The notes beneath the pieces are model-generated. The model saw nothing but the letters and a program-made list of their open reading frames with translations, was not told the DNA's origin and ran no database searches. A program made the translations under genes and the position numbers. A stretch of DNA of 43,056 bases from NCBI GenBank assembly GCA_030431985.1, contig JAUIIB010000025.1:1-43056 (forward strand), read 5' to 3'. Positions 7,990-17,110 of this stretch are shown here, piece after piece. The number at the start of each line of letters is the position of its first letter. Within the stretch, counting starts at the first letter, position 1. The stretch is from Gammaproteobacteria bacterium. Lineage in GTDB: Bacteria > Pseudomonadota > Gammaproteobacteria > Burkholderiales > Nitrosomonadaceae.

Positions 7990-9231
7990 ATGGTGAACTG
8001 CTATCGTAACGGTGATTTAAGTATACGAATACTCTGGTTGCTGGTCATTATCTTGTCGACAGGTTGTACGCATTCACAGTTTGTCAACGAGTCATATCCA
8101 CGCTGGGGAAAAGAATATCGTATTCCTGAATCCGAAACGGATCCTGAATTGGTGCAGACAGATTCATTGATGCTGCGAGTAATGAAGCCAGAGCACAATA
8201 CGGCGTCGGCATGTATTCTACTTGTGCATGGTATGAACGAGTATATTGGGCGCTATAGCGAGGTTGCGCGATATTTTTCACGACATCATGTCGTGGCTGG
8301 CTTCGATTATTACGCACATGGCTTATCAAATACAGTATTGCGGCAGGCAGATCGGGCACAGCAAGCGGGTTCCAATAAACAGGATGTCAGTGCCGCTTTT
8401 TTGCAGCAGGCTGCGCTCGAAAATCTGGGGCCTATGCGTCGTGACTTTGATCGTGCACTTGGCAAGACCGTGCAGGTTTGTGATCAACAGGCAGGTTCGA
8501 GAAAACCCGTGTTTATCTTCGCGCATAGTTTAGGCGCGCTGATTACCGCATCTTATTTCTTGAAAAATCAGGGCAAACAGGATGGTCCTGCTAAACGTGT
8601 GTCGGGGGTGGTTTTTCTCGGACCCGGTTTTGCAGTCAGCGAGCTGCCTGGTTGGCGAGGCTGGCTGGCTAATCCCGTGATCAAGCTGTCGTTTCATGCA
8701 GAAACCCATTTTCTTAATCCTCATGATGAATCATTCCCTTTAATGGCGTTTAACCAGCTTCTGGCTATGATAGTCGTACCTATTCTGGATGGGCTGTTTG
8801 AAATGCTTTCCTGGCCGGGTATTCGAAATATTGCAACGCCGAGTACGCCGGATTGGGTGGTGGATTATCTGACAGATAGTGTGGAGGAAAAATTACGTTT
8901 ACAGGCAGACGGGTGGATTATCCGCCGCAGTTTGATGCGGTATGTCAAAACTATTGAAAACGAAATCGTGCTGTTACGCCGACATATGGATGAATTCAAC
9001 ATACCGTATTACCTGATTTATTCTGCAAATGATCCACTTACTGCCGCATGGGGTAGCGAAGATTTTATCAAGGCGACACTTGAGAATCATGCGGATAATC
9101 AATTTCGATTGTTGCCTCAGTCGCGCTATCATCAGCATTTGTTTTTAGCGCAGCCGTCAAGGAGCATACTGTTGGATGGTATAGCGCAATGGATGAGCAA
9201 GCGTATTCAGGCTGTGACACTTATAGATTAA
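7990..9231 (+). CDS. Lipoprotein alpha/beta hydrolase, lysophospholipase/monoacylglycerol-lipase-like
   Basis: The ATG at 7990 is chosen because it gives a lipoprotein signal: basic residues, a hydrophobic core ILWLLVIIL and the lipobox LSTGC. The longer frame back to 7858 overlaps the preceding gene and lacks such a signal. The mature part has the Hydrolase_4 layout: LVHGMNEYIGRY oxyanion region, nucleophile motif AHSLG (FIFAHSLGALITA), acid in SANDPLTAAWG and histidine in SRYHQHLFL. The family hydrolyses monoacylglycerols or lysophospholipids; the substrate here is unknown. Membrane anchoring suggests a role in envelope lipid turnover. It ends the marR-membrane protein-hydrolase group. Confidence 0.75.
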   Translation: MVNCYRNGDLSIRILWLLVIILSTGCTHSQFVNESYPRWGKEYRIPESETDPELVQTDSLMLRVMKPEHNTASACILLVHGMNEYIGRYSEVARYFSRHHVVAGFDYYAHGLSNTVLRQADRAQQAGSNKQDVSAAFLQQAALENLGPMRRDFDRALGKTVQVCDQQAGSRKPVFIFAHSLGALITASYFLKNQGKQDGPAKRVSGVVFLGPGFAVSELPGWRGWLANPVIKLSFHAETHFLNPHDESFPLMAFNQLLAMIVVPILDGLFEMLSWPGIRNIATPSTPDWVVDYLTDSVEEKLRLQADGWIIRRSLMRYVKTIENEIVLLRRHMDEFNIPYYLIYSANDPLTAAWGSEDFIKATLENHADNQFRLLPQSRYHQHLFLAQPSRSILLDGIAQWMSKRIQAVTLID

Positions 9232-9332
9232 ATTCGCATCGGGAGATATATGGTGTATCGTATAATTTTTTTCAAAAATGTTTTAAAGATGCGGTAGCAT
9301 AGCGCATTTTATTCGACAGACTGATTTATATT

Positions 9333-10559
9333 ATGCCCGTTAACATCTCTCCGTTATCTTCTGAACATCTGCTGCCGGTAGCGGGTGTGTCGTTGGGTAT
9401 AGCCGAAGCCGGTATAAAAACCTCCCATCGTAAAGATTTGCTGGTGATTGTCTTAAATGAAGGCGCTCAGGTTGCGGGTGTGTTTACGCAAAACCGTTTT
9501 TGCGCCGCGCCAGTTGTTGTGGCGAAATCGCATTTGGCGGATTCTGCGATTCGCGCATTAGTCGTGAATACGGGCAATGCCAATGCGGGTACTGGTGAGA
9601 GCGGTATGCAACATGCACGTACCACATGTTCGGTGTTGGCAGAATTGCTTCATTGTGGGTCGGAGCAGGTGCTGCCTTTTTCTACCGGGGTGATTATGGA
9701 GCCTTTGCCAGTTAAAAAAGTGGTCGGCGGTTTGCCGGTTGCAGTGGCAAATCTTAGGCCGAATAATTGGTTTGATGCCGCACAGGCCATTATGACCACG
9801 GATATCGTACCCAAGGGAGTTTCCAAACAGATTGAGTTAAACGATCAAACTGTGACAATTACGGGTATTGCCAAAGGTTCAGGCATGATTCGCCCGAATA
9901 TGGCAACTATGCTGGGTTTTATCGCAACCGATGCGGGTGTCGATCCCGTCTTGTTGCAAGACATCACCCGTTATGCTGCTGACCGTTCGTTCAACTGTAT
10001 TACTGTGGATGGTGATACATCGACCAACGATGCGGTTATGCTGATAGCGACCGGTTGTGCCGGTCATGTTGCTATTAACAAACGGAATAGTGCCGAATTT
10101 GAACGGCTCAGAGATGCAATTACTGAGGTTGCAATAATATTAGCGCAAATGATTGTACGTGACGGTGAAGGTGCGACCAAGTTCATTACGGTTCAGGTTG
10201 AAGCAGGCCGTAATACGGAAGAATGTCAGCAAGTGGCGTATGCCGTTGCCCATTCGCCACTCGTCAAGACAGCGTTTTTTGCATCTGATCCCAACCTTGG
10301 CAGAATTCTGGCCGCAATTGGTTATGCGGGTGTCAACGATCTTGATGTCGATGGGATAACGCTTTATCTGGGAGATGTACTGGTCGTCGAAAATGGTGGG
10401 CGTGCGTCGTCATATCGGGAGGAAGATGGCCAATTCGTCATGAACCAACCTGAAATTACCGTGAAGGTTGTTTTGAATCGCGGTACGGCGTCATCGACCG
10501 TTTGGACGTGCGATTTTTCTTACGATTACGTGAAAATCAATTCCGATTACCGCAGTTAA
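9333..10559 (+). CDS. argJ: Glutamate N-acetyltransferase / amino-acid acetyltransferase (ArgJ)
   Basis: ArgJ moves the acetyl group from N-acetylornithine to glutamate, and in bifunctional forms also acetylates glutamate from acetyl-CoA, in the cyclic arginine pathway. The 408-residue length fits. The self-cleavage motif [14 protein letters not shown] is present, with Thr192 becoming the N-terminal nucleophile of the beta chain. Other conserved parts are [43 protein letters not shown] [26 protein letters not shown] and the C-terminal [17 protein letters not shown] end. The ATG at 9333 lacks a strong ribosome site. The next gene starts 3 bases after the stop, so the two are cotranscribed. Confidence 0.95.
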   Translation: MPVNISPLSSEHLLPVAGVSLGIAEAGIKTSHRKDLLVIVLNEGAQVAGVFTQNRFCAAPVVVAKSHLADSAIRALVVNTGNANAGTGESGMQHARTTCSVLAELLHCGSEQVLPFSTGVIMEPLPVKKVVGGLPVAVANLRPNNWFDAAQAIMTTDIVPKGVSKQIELNDQTVTITGIAKGSGMIRPNMATMLGFIATDAGVDPVLLQDITRYAADRSFNCITVDGDTSTNDAVMLIATGCAGHVAINKRNSAEFERLRDAITEVAIILAQMIVRDGEGATKFITVQVEAGRNTEECQQVAYAVAHSPLVKTAFFASDPNLGRILAAIGYAGVNDLDVDGITLYLGDVLVVENGGRASSYREEDGQFVMNQPEITVKVVLNRGTASSTVWTCDFSYDYVKINSDYRS

Positions 10560-10562
10560 ATC

Positions 10563-11447
10563 GTGAAGAAGACACATATGGGTAAATTGAAGAAGCTTTG
10601 TAATCGTGCGAATGAACTATTAGATCGTCTGGAGAATATTCTGCCGGTTAAAGCTGAGGCACCGGATTGGACAACACATATTGTATTTCGTTGGCGCCGT
10701 CAGCATAATCGCGGTTTTATTCAACCCATTATTCAGTTACATCGGATTACCCTGGACGGTCTGCATGGCATTGATGAGCAGAAAAAACGTATTGAACAGA
10801 ATACCCGGCAGTTTGTACAGGGCTATTCGGCAAATAACGTATTGTTGACGGGAGCACGTGGCACAGGCAAGTCATCGTTGATCAAGGCATTGTTGAATCA
10901 ATATGCCGGTGATGGATTGCGCTTAATCGAAGTGGAAAAGCATCATCTGGTCGATCTGCATGACATCGTTGAAAGCATTGCCCAGCGCCAGGAACGGTTT
11001 ATTATCTTTTGCGACGACCTGTCTTTCGAAAGCGATGAGCCGGGTTACAAGGCATTGAAAGTAGTGCTTGATGGCTCTATGGCCACAGTTTCCGATAATG
11101 TATTGATTTATGCCACATCTAACCGTCGCCATATGGTGCCGGAGTATATGTGTGACAATCTCGATACTCGCCATCTCGGTGAAGAAGTACATCCAAGTGA
11201 AACGGTAGAGGAGAAGATCGCATTATCGGAGCGATTCGGCTTGTGGATTTCGTTTTATCCATTCGATCAGGAGCAATATTTGGATATAGCGAGAAGCTGG
11301 CTGAAAGATTTTGGTGTTACTGAAATGGATTGTGAAGTTCGTCGGGAAGCATTGCAATGGGCCTTGGAGCGCGGTTCACGTAGTGGCCGTGTCGCATGGC
11401 AGTTTGCGCGTGATTTTGCCGGACGTCAAAAATCAGTGAATCGATAA
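10563..11447 (+). CDS. DUF815-family AAA+ type ATPase
   Basis: Cytoplasmic 294-residue protein with a P-loop GARGTGKSS (about residues 97-105), a Walker B FIIFCDDLSFE (about 147-157) and ATSNRRHMVPEYM, a sensor-like segment. The whole matches DUF815, a conserved proteobacterial ATPase often placed beside argJ; its cellular role is not established to my knowledge. The first start is a GTG 3 bases after argJ; an ATG 15 bases later (10578) is an alternative. The Nudix/ThiE gene follows after 8 bases, so argJ, this gene and the fusion are likely one transcript. Confidence 0.85.
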   Translation: MKKTHMGKLKKLCNRANELLDRLENILPVKAEAPDWTTHIVFRWRRQHNRGFIQPIIQLHRITLDGLHGIDEQKKRIEQNTRQFVQGYSANNVLLTGARGTGKSSLIKALLNQYAGDGLRLIEVEKHHLVDLHDIVESIAQRQERFIIFCDDLSFESDEPGYKALKVVLDGSMATVSDNVLIYATSNRRHMVPEYMCDNLDTRHLGEEVHPSETVEEKIALSERFGLWISFYPFDQEQYLDIARSWLKDFGVTEMDCEVRREALQWALERGSRSGRVAWQFARDFAGRQKSVNR

Positions 11448-11455
11448 CAGTATCG

Positions 11456-12415
11456 ATGACGGTATCGGATTCAATAACTATCGTCGATGTCGCCGTGGCG
11501 GTAATCGTCCAAGATGATGGCCGTTTTCTGTTGGCATCACGACCAAAGGGAAAGCCGTATGCAGGTTATTGGGAGTTTCCAGGTGGTAAAATAGAGCCGG
11601 GTGAGACGCCGTTACATGCATTGAATCGTGAGCTTCAGGAAGAACTGGGCATGCAATTACTCAAAGCCGAACCGTGGATCACACGTCATTTTAAGTATGC
11701 GCATGCTGAAGTACGGTTACATTTTTTTCGAGTAACACAGTGGCAAGGAAATCCTATAGCTCGTGAGGCCCAGCAATTGGTGTGGCAGCATCCGCAAAAC
11801 ATAACGGTTTCACCGATGTTGCCTGCGAATAGTCCGGTCTTGCGTGCGTTGTCGTTACCACCAGTTTATGCGATCACACAGGCATCACAGATCGGCGCCA
11901 AAGTCGCCGTGCAACAGATCAGGCAGGCATTGGAGCGTGGATTACGTTTGATACAAATTCGAGAGAGGGCAATGAATGGTGCGGCACTGCGGGCTTTTGC
12001 GAAAATAGTCATTGAGCTTGCGCACAAATCGGGAGCGCAGGTTCTGGTGAATGGTGATATCACATTGTCTTATGAGCTTGGTGCAGATGGTATTCATCTG
12101 ACGGCATCACAATTGATGAGTCTGTCTGAACGACCAGATATAAAGTACGGTTGGTGCGGTGCTTCATGTCATAATCGCGAAGAATTGTACCAGGCAGCGT
12201 TACTGGGTATCGATTTCGCCGTATTGGGGCCTGTTCTGCCGACATTGAGTCATGTCAATGTTGTGCCGTTGGGGTGGAGAAGATTTACCGATTTGATAAG
12301 TAGTTGTCCGATTCCGGTTTATGCATTGGGGGGGGTGCAACCCGATGATTTGCAGAATGCCCGGGAAATGGGTGCACATGGTGTGGCGATGATACGTGGT
12401 ATTGAGCACTTGTAG
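11456..12415 (+). CDS. Nudix hydrolase (MutT-like) fused to a ThiE/TenI-like domain
   Basis: Residues of about 10-130 are a MutT-type Nudix domain with the full box GGKIEPGETPLHALNRELQE followed by ELG; MutT removes 8-oxo-dGTP from the nucleotide pool. Residues of about 140-319 are a thiamine-phosphate-synthase-like barrel (VYAITQ, RLIQIRERAMNG, LGADGIHLT, DFAVLGPVLPTLSH, VYALGGVQPDD). Key ThiE positions look altered: the usual QLRxK reads QIRER and the VNDR segment reads VNGD. The second domain may therefore not make thiamine phosphate. This fusion is a known arrangement in proteobacteria (PRK08999-type). It lies downstream of DUF815 and converges on yacG with 9 bases between stops. Confidence 0.85.
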   Translation: MTVSDSITIVDVAVAVIVQDDGRFLLASRPKGKPYAGYWEFPGGKIEPGETPLHALNRELQEELGMQLLKAEPWITRHFKYAHAEVRLHFFRVTQWQGNPIAREAQQLVWQHPQNITVSPMLPANSPVLRALSLPPVYAITQASQIGAKVAVQQIRQALERGLRLIQIRERAMNGAALRAFAKIVIELAHKSGAQVLVNGDITLSYELGADGIHLTASQLMSLSERPDIKYGWCGASCHNREELYQAALLGIDFAVLGPVLPTLSHVNVVPLGWRRFTDLISSCPIPVYALGGVQPDDLQNAREMGAHGVAMIRGIEHL

Positions 12416-12424
12416 TCCCGACAA

Positions 12425-12619
12425 TTACTCATTATCGGTATTTTGATACTCCGGGTCTTCCATCGGGTCTTCGTGTTCGGGTATGCGGTAGGTTTCCTGG
12501 GCCCACTGAGCGAGGTCGATGGTTTTACATCGCTCGGAACAAAAGGGCCGGAATGGATTTGATGGATTCCATTTAGCCAATTTGCCGCATTGCGGACAAT
12601 TGACAAGATGTGATTTCAT
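12425..12619 (-). CDS. yacG: DNA gyrase inhibitor / zinc-binding protein YacG
   Basis: This 64-residue protein has a four-cysteine zinc motif, CPQCGK near residue 8 and FCSERCK near residue 28, followed by [14 protein letters not shown], the YacG signature. In E. coli YacG binds GyrB and inhibits gyrase. The start at 12619 (MKSHLVNC) gives the usual length. The frame stays open upstream to 12715, but that would overlap the divergent miaA start and add residues that do not belong to the family. The acidic tail ([15 protein letters not shown]) is typical. Confidence 0.9.
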   Translation of the reverse strand: MKSHLVNCPQCGKLAKWNPSNPFRPFCSERCKTIDLAQWAQETYRIPEHEDPMEDPEYQNTDNE

Positions 12620-12713
12620 AAATAAACATTTTAAGCGATATTGACGATATAGCCAATTTAAAGGACCCTCTGATTTAATTATTTTGGTATATGTTTTTAA
12701 CATACCTGAGAAC

Positions 12714-13715
12714 ATGTCATTTGAAATGGTTATACAGCAGGATAAGATTGCAGATAACTGCTTGCCCCATGTGATTGTGCTGATGGGCCCAACGGCTAGC
12801 GGAAAGAGTCGGGTTGCATTGGAAATCGCGCGGCAATTTCCGGTCGAAATTGTGAGTGTGGATTCTGCACAAGTATATCGCTGTATGGATATTGGTACGG
12901 CAAAGCCCGATCGCGAAACATTGGAACGGGTACCCCATCATCTAATTAATCTCATTGATCCGACTGAGCGTTATTCTGCAGCACAATTTCGCAGGGATGC
13001 ATTGGATGTAATGCATGCGGTTTCACAGCGAGGTAAGATTCCATTATTGGTTGGCGGTACGATGCTTTATTTCCAGACACTATTCGATGGTCTTTCGGAA
13101 TTGCCTGAGGCAGATAACAATGTGCGTGCAGCAATCGAGGATGAAGCAAAAACGCTTGGCTGGCGGGCCTTGCATAAAAAACTCCAGGCACTGGACGCAG
13201 AAAGTGCCATGCGGATTAAGCCAACTGACAGTCAACGTATTCAGCGTGCGTTGGAGATTTGTATCTTGACCGGACGTACCATGTCCGAAATACTCAAAAT
13301 GCCACGAAAAACCGGACTGCCATTTCGGATGATTAAGCTGGCCTTTCAGCCGTCTGACCGCATTCAGTTACATCAACGTATTGCGATGCGATTTGAACAT
13401 ATGTTGCGCGCGGGTTTGATTGAAGAGGTGTCAGCTTTGCGCCAGCAGTTTGATTTAGATGCTGAGTTGCCTGCAATGCGTTGTGTGGGTTACCGGCAGA
13501 CATGGCTGTATCTCGAAAAGCAAATCGGCCTAGAGGCGTTGCACGATCAAGGTATCGCAGCAACCAGACAGCTTGCCAAGCGACAATTGACCTGGTTACG
13601 CAGTATAATACGTAAATACGAAATCAGTACCTTTGATTGCTTGGCAGATGATCTGGATTATCAGGTTTGTAACTATCTCCATGTATCCGGTATTAACGGG
13701 AAAGAAAGGTACTGA
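12714..13715 (+). CDS. miaA: tRNA dimethylallyltransferase (MiaA)
   Basis: MiaA adds a dimethylallyl group to A37 of tRNAs that read UNN codons. The P-loop GPTASGKS is at residues 25-32. Other family segments are [68 protein letters not shown] and [15 protein letters not shown]. The ATG at 12714 is preferred to an upstream TTG at 12684; an ATG at 12726 is also possible. The start region overlaps no other gene if yacG begins at 12619, leaving a 94-base divergent promoter region. Length is about 333 residues, normal for the family. Confidence 0.95.
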   Translation: MSFEMVIQQDKIADNCLPHVIVLMGPTASGKSRVALEIARQFPVEIVSVDSAQVYRCMDIGTAKPDRETLERVPHHLINLIDPTERYSAAQFRRDALDVMHAVSQRGKIPLLVGGTMLYFQTLFDGLSELPEADNNVRAAIEDEAKTLGWRALHKKLQALDAESAMRIKPTDSQRIQRALEICILTGRTMSEILKMPRKTGLPFRMIKLAFQPSDRIQLHQRIAMRFEHMLRAGLIEEVSALRQQFDLDAELPAMRCVGYRQTWLYLEKQIGLEALHDQGIAATRQLAKRQLTWLRSIIRKYEISTFDCLADDLDYQVCNYLHVSGINGKERY

Positions 13716-13850
13716 GAAGCAACCCGTTTTGTGGCTTGGATTGTTTGATCAATGTCAACATGCATCGCGGTAAGCTATGAGACATTCGAATGAAGTCGTG
13801 TCCGGCTGTTGTATTTTCGTATATTGATTATTTAGAAAAGGAGATAAGGT

Positions 13851-13997
13851 ATGAGATACGCCTTTTTGGCACTCATTTTTGTAGTGTTTATATTGAGTGC
13901 ATGCGGTGAACCAAGAAGAACGCCTGATGGTCATTTAATGGATAAACCACCACCATCTGCCTACGATAGAGCCGATGATGCAGAAGGTGCGGAATAA
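13851..13997 (+). CDS. Small lipoprotein, 48 residues, unknown function
   Basis: A strong ribosome site (aaaaggagataagg) precedes the ATG. The product has a lipoprotein signal, MRYAFLALIFVVFILSAC, with lipobox LSAC at residues 15-18. The mature part of about 31 residues is polar and proline- and acid-rich (GEPRRTPDGHLMDKPPPSAY then RADDAEGAE). It is followed by a good Rho-independent terminator, which supports a real single-gene unit. It does not have the LYFP-type motif of LptM. Function unknown. Confidence 0.75.
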   Translation: MRYAFLALIFVVFILSACGEPRRTPDGHLMDKPPPSAYDRADDAEGAE

Positions 13998-14036
13998 CGC
14001 TGGCTCGCAATATTTTTACGTATGAAGCCAATTGGA

Positions 14037-14063
14037 CCCGCTACAATAATGTAGCGGGTTTTT
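14037..14063 (+). terminator. Rho-independent terminator after the small lipoprotein gene
   Basis: A perfect 9-bp stem (cccgctaca / tgtagcggg) with loop ataa is followed by five T residues (14059-14063). Confidence 0.9.
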
Positions 14064-14319
14064 CATTTGTTCTGGTGTGAGTTTTTTTAGATAAAGATAT
14101 TGTCGGTTTTTAGTATGAGATTCATTGCACTAATGCGTTTACATAAGGTCGCTGACTTGTCTACAGCATTATAATGGCGTTATGATGCGGCTGTATTATA
14201 AGTGCTGTTTCAGAGATCAGTTACTTGCTTCAAACACGTAGATAACCAAGTTATATTCAGGAATCAGAGGAGTGCTTGAAGATAGAGGATTTTAAAGCGA
14301 TTTGATAGGGGATGTATTT

Positions 14320-14655
14320 ATGTTTTATCGTTATGTATTAACAGCTTTTGCTATTGTACTGATGATGGTATTTGGTTTGAGCGGATGCGAGAACTACGCA
14401 GAAAGAACGCACGAGTCATGGGTTGAAAAGCCGCCGGAGGAGACCTATGATGATTCAACCGTTTATGCCAAAATCTCTTATGCTGTGAATACTGACCCTG
14501 ACTTGAATGGCAGTAATATTGAGGTTCAGGTGAATGATGGACATGTTATGTTAACGGGTACGGTAGTAGATAATCATCAAATGACAAAAGTCAATTTGCT
14601 GACCTGGATGGTAGATGGTGTCAAGGATGTTGATAATCAAATTGCCATCGAATAG
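14320..14655 (+). CDS. BON-domain lipoprotein (OsmY-like)
   Basis: This 111-residue protein starts at the ATG 14320, behind aggggat, and has a lipoprotein signal ending in the lipobox LSGC (residues 20-23). From about residue 48 one BON domain follows: STVYAKISYAVNTDPDLNGS, IEVQVNDGHVMLTGTVVDNH and KDVDNQIAIE. BON domains occur in envelope proteins such as OsmY and DolP and are thought to bind phospholipid surfaces. A TTG at 14302 would give a longer form but spoils the signal. A hairpin follows the stop, and the gene converges on dapD. A stress or envelope role is plausible but not shown. Confidence 0.8.
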   Translation: MFYRYVLTAFAIVLMMVFGLSGCENYAERTHESWVEKPPEETYDDSTVYAKISYAVNTDPDLNGSNIEVQVNDGHVMLTGTVVDNHQMTKVNLLTWMVDGVKDVDNQIAIE

Positions 14656-14680
14656 ATAGGTAAATTTAGGTAGATTTTGT

Positions 14681-14708
14681 CAGCATCCTGATTAGCATCA
14701 GGATGCTG
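14681..14708. terminator. Hairpin between convergent BON-lipoprotein and dapD genes
   Basis: A perfect 12-bp stem (cagcatcctgat / atcaggatgctg) with loop tagc. Neither strand has a strong T run after it, so it may be a bidirectional but weak terminator or an RNA 3'-end stabiliser. Confidence 0.6.
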
Positions 14709-14728
14709 CTTGTAACTATAATTAGTAT

Positions 14729-15550
14729 TTATATTCCACGTAACAACTCATTAATGCCTGTTTTGGAGCGAGTCTTAGCATCGACTTGTTTGACAATAAC
14801 CGCGCAATAAAGACTGTAATCTTTGTTGGCTGAAGGCAAACTGCCTGAAACCACAACGGACCCCGGTGGAATATGTCCATAAGTAGTTTCACCAGTTTCG
14901 CGATTATAGATTTTGGTGCTTTGTCCAATATACACACCCATTGAAATAACTGAATTCTCTCCAACGATTACGCCTTCGACAATTTCGGAGCGAGCGCCAA
15001 TAAAGCAATTATCCTCAATAATTGTCGGATTGGCCTGAATAGGCTCTAATACGCCACCGATACCAACCCCTCCAGACAAATGCACATTTTTGCCAATTTG
15101 TGCGCATGAGCCGACGGTGGCCCAGGTATCGACCATCGTGCCTTCATCGACGTAGGCGCCAATATTGACATATGATGGCATCAGGACGACATTGCTGGCA
15201 ATAAATGCACCTTTGCGAACTGCAGCAGGCGGTACAACGCGAAAGCCGCCGTCTCGAAAGTCGCGTGAGCTGTAATCAGCAAATTTAGACGGCACTTTGT
15301 CGTAATAGTTAGAAAATCCACCTTTGATAAAGCTGTTATCTTCGATGCGGAATGATAGCAGTACGGCTTTCTTGATCCACTGATGCGTGACCCATTCGCC
15401 GTCTTTTTTTTCTGCGACACGTAATTTTCCACTATCCAGCATATTTAAAACTTGGGCAATAGATTCTTTAAGATTAGCACCCACATTACGGGGCGTGATT
15501 TCGGCGCGGCGGTCGAATGCTGCCTCAATAGTGGTTTGTAATTCTTCCAT
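14729..15550 (-). CDS. dapD: Tetrahydrodipicolinate N-succinyltransferase (DapD)
   Basis: DapD succinylates tetrahydrodipicolinate in the succinylase branch of lysine and meso-diaminopimelate synthesis. The 273-residue length is exact for the family. After a helical N-terminal region comes a left-handed beta-helix of hexapeptide repeats ([60 protein letters not shown]) and the C-terminal [20 protein letters not shown]. It lies 59 bases downstream of dapC, which makes its partner reaction, so the pair is probably one operon. Confidence 0.95.
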   Translation of the reverse strand: MEELQTTIEAAFDRRAEITPRNVGANLKESIAQVLNMLDSGKLRVAEKKDGEWVTHQWIKKAVLLSFRIEDNSFIKGGFSNYYDKVPSKFADYSSRDFRDGGFRVVPPAAVRKGAFIASNVVLMPSYVNIGAYVDEGTMVDTWATVGSCAQIGKNVHLSGGVGIGGVLEPIQANPTIIEDNCFIGARSEIVEGVIVGENSVISMGVYIGQSTKIYNRETGETTYGHIPPGSVVVSGSLPSANKDYSLYCAVIVKQVDAKTRSKTGINELLRGI

Positions 15551-15609
15551 AGTTTTTCCTAAGTTATAAGTTAATCATTTTTTAAATCGATTGGGTGCGT
15601 ATAGTCCGG

Positions 15610-16800
15610 CTAGTTCAGCAAGTAGTTTATCCGGGTCATGGCTTCAATGCAGTCAGGTAATGGTGCAACGAGAGCGATGCGCACATAATTTTCGCCTGGA
15701 TTAATGCCGCGCGCTTCACGACCCAGATAGCTGCCTGGTAAAACGGTGACATTATAGTCTTGATGAAGCTGACGGGTAAATTCAGTGTCGTTTTTCGGCG
15801 TTCTAAACCATAGATAGAAGCCGGCATCCGGGATTTTAGCGGAATATGTGCCGTCCAGGATATCGGATGCCTTGGAAAATTTTTCTAGGTATAACCGCCT
15901 ATTCTCAATGACATGCTGCTCATCACCCCAGGCAGCGATACTCGCAGCCTGGGATGCTGGGTTCATGGCGCAACCATGATAGGTGCGATACAGTAAATAT
16001 TTTTCCAAAATTTTTGCGTCACCTGCGACAAACCCGGAACGAAGACCAGGTACATTCGATCGTTTGGACAGACTATTGAATACAACCAGACGCGGAAATC
16101 CTCTGCGACCTAGTTGATGCGCAGCTTGTAGTGCACCGAGTGGCGGTTGAGTTTCGTCAAAATAAATCTCCGAATAACATTCATCGGCAGCGATTACAAA
16201 TCCGTATCGGTCCGATAACTCAAAAAGCTGACGCCATTCATCCAGCGTCATTACGCTGCCTGTCGGATTATTAGGATTACAAACATAGATAAGTTGCGTA
16301 CGTGACCAAACAGTATCGGATAATTGTGTGAAATCAAGCCTGAAATCATTCTCTGAGGTGGTGTTGATAAATTGTGGTGTGGCACCTGCCAACAACGCGG
16401 CGCCTTCGTAGATTTGATAAAAAGGATTCGGGCATATGACGTAAGGCGCAGACCCAACTGATGCATCGACAATAGTTTGCGCAAAGGAAAACAAGGCTTC
16501 ACGACTACCGTTGACAGGTATAACTTCTGTGTTCGGATCGAGCTTTGAAAGGTTAAATCGTCTCGTGATCCACTCGGCGATGCTGCGTCGCAACTGTATT
16601 GTTCCGTGAGTTGTTGGGTACTTGGCAAGTTCTTTTAGATAATCAATCATGCTGTCACGAATAAATTCCGGCGTTGCATGTTTGGGTTCACCAATATGCA
16701 GATCAATCTGACTCAGATTTGTGTTGTGTGAAGCGCCATCAAATAATGTACGTAGTTTCTGGAATGGATAGGGTTGCAGAAGTTCAAGATTAGGATTCAT
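15610..16800 (-). CDS. dapC: Succinyldiaminopimelate transaminase (DapC)
   Basis: A 396-residue fold-type I PLP aminotransferase. Visible segments are the N-terminal LQPYPFQKLRTLFDG, IDLHIGEPKH, the NGSREALFSFAQ substrate loop, CNPNNPTGSVM, AADECYSEIYFD and the PLP lysine in FNSLSKRSNVPGLRSGF. These match betaproteobacterial DapC, which transaminates N-succinyl-2-amino-6-oxopimelate with glutamate. The next gene, dapD, supplies its substrate precursor, which supports this over a generic aspartate aminotransferase. The promoter must lie in the 310-base region shared with the divergent histidine kinase gene. Confidence 0.93.
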   Translation of the reverse strand: MNPNLELLQPYPFQKLRTLFDGASHNTNLSQIDLHIGEPKHATPEFIRDSMIDYLKELAKYPTTHGTIQLRRSIAEWITRRFNLSKLDPNTEVIPVNGSREALFSFAQTIVDASVGSAPYVICPNPFYQIYEGAALLAGATPQFINTTSENDFRLDFTQLSDTVWSRTQLIYVCNPNNPTGSVMTLDEWRQLFELSDRYGFVIAADECYSEIYFDETQPPLGALQAAHQLGRRGFPRLVVFNSLSKRSNVPGLRSGFVAGDAKILEKYLLYRTYHGCAMNPASQAASIAAWGDEQHVIENRRLYLEKFSKASDILDGTYSAKIPDAGFYLWFRTPKNDTEFTRQLHQDYNVTVLPGSYLGREARGINPGENYVRIALVAPLPDCIEAMTRINYLLN

Positions 16801-17110
16801 GCTATCGCGTGATTGACGGTGTTATTTTTTTAGCTGAAATACAATTAAATTCAGATGTCAGTAAAAGACCATATTGTTTTTAGTGTCCCGATTATAAAAC
16901 GTGTGCGTAGTAAAGCCAATTTAAACACATGCTTCGGATACTCAGACTTAATCGATAAAGACATCTGGTTCGATTTAAGGTACAAATCGGAGATTATGTC
17001 CATGGTATGTTATTTTTAGTCGATGGTTGAATTAATGTTCTGAAGTATCGGGTAAAATGGCAACATAAAGCTGGTTGTTGCCGCAAATAAACAAACGTTA
17101 TGGTGTATAC
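16801..17110. other. 310-base divergent intergenic region between dapC and histidine kinase gene
   Basis: AT-rich region with no convincing reading frame or RNA structure. It must carry the promoters for dapC (leftward) and the kinase gene (rightward), but I cannot point to confident -35/-10 pairs. Confidence 0.5.

Noticed and set aside
12620-12715. Upstream extension of yacG
   Set aside because: It would add 32 residues foreign to the family and overlap the start of the divergent miaA gene.
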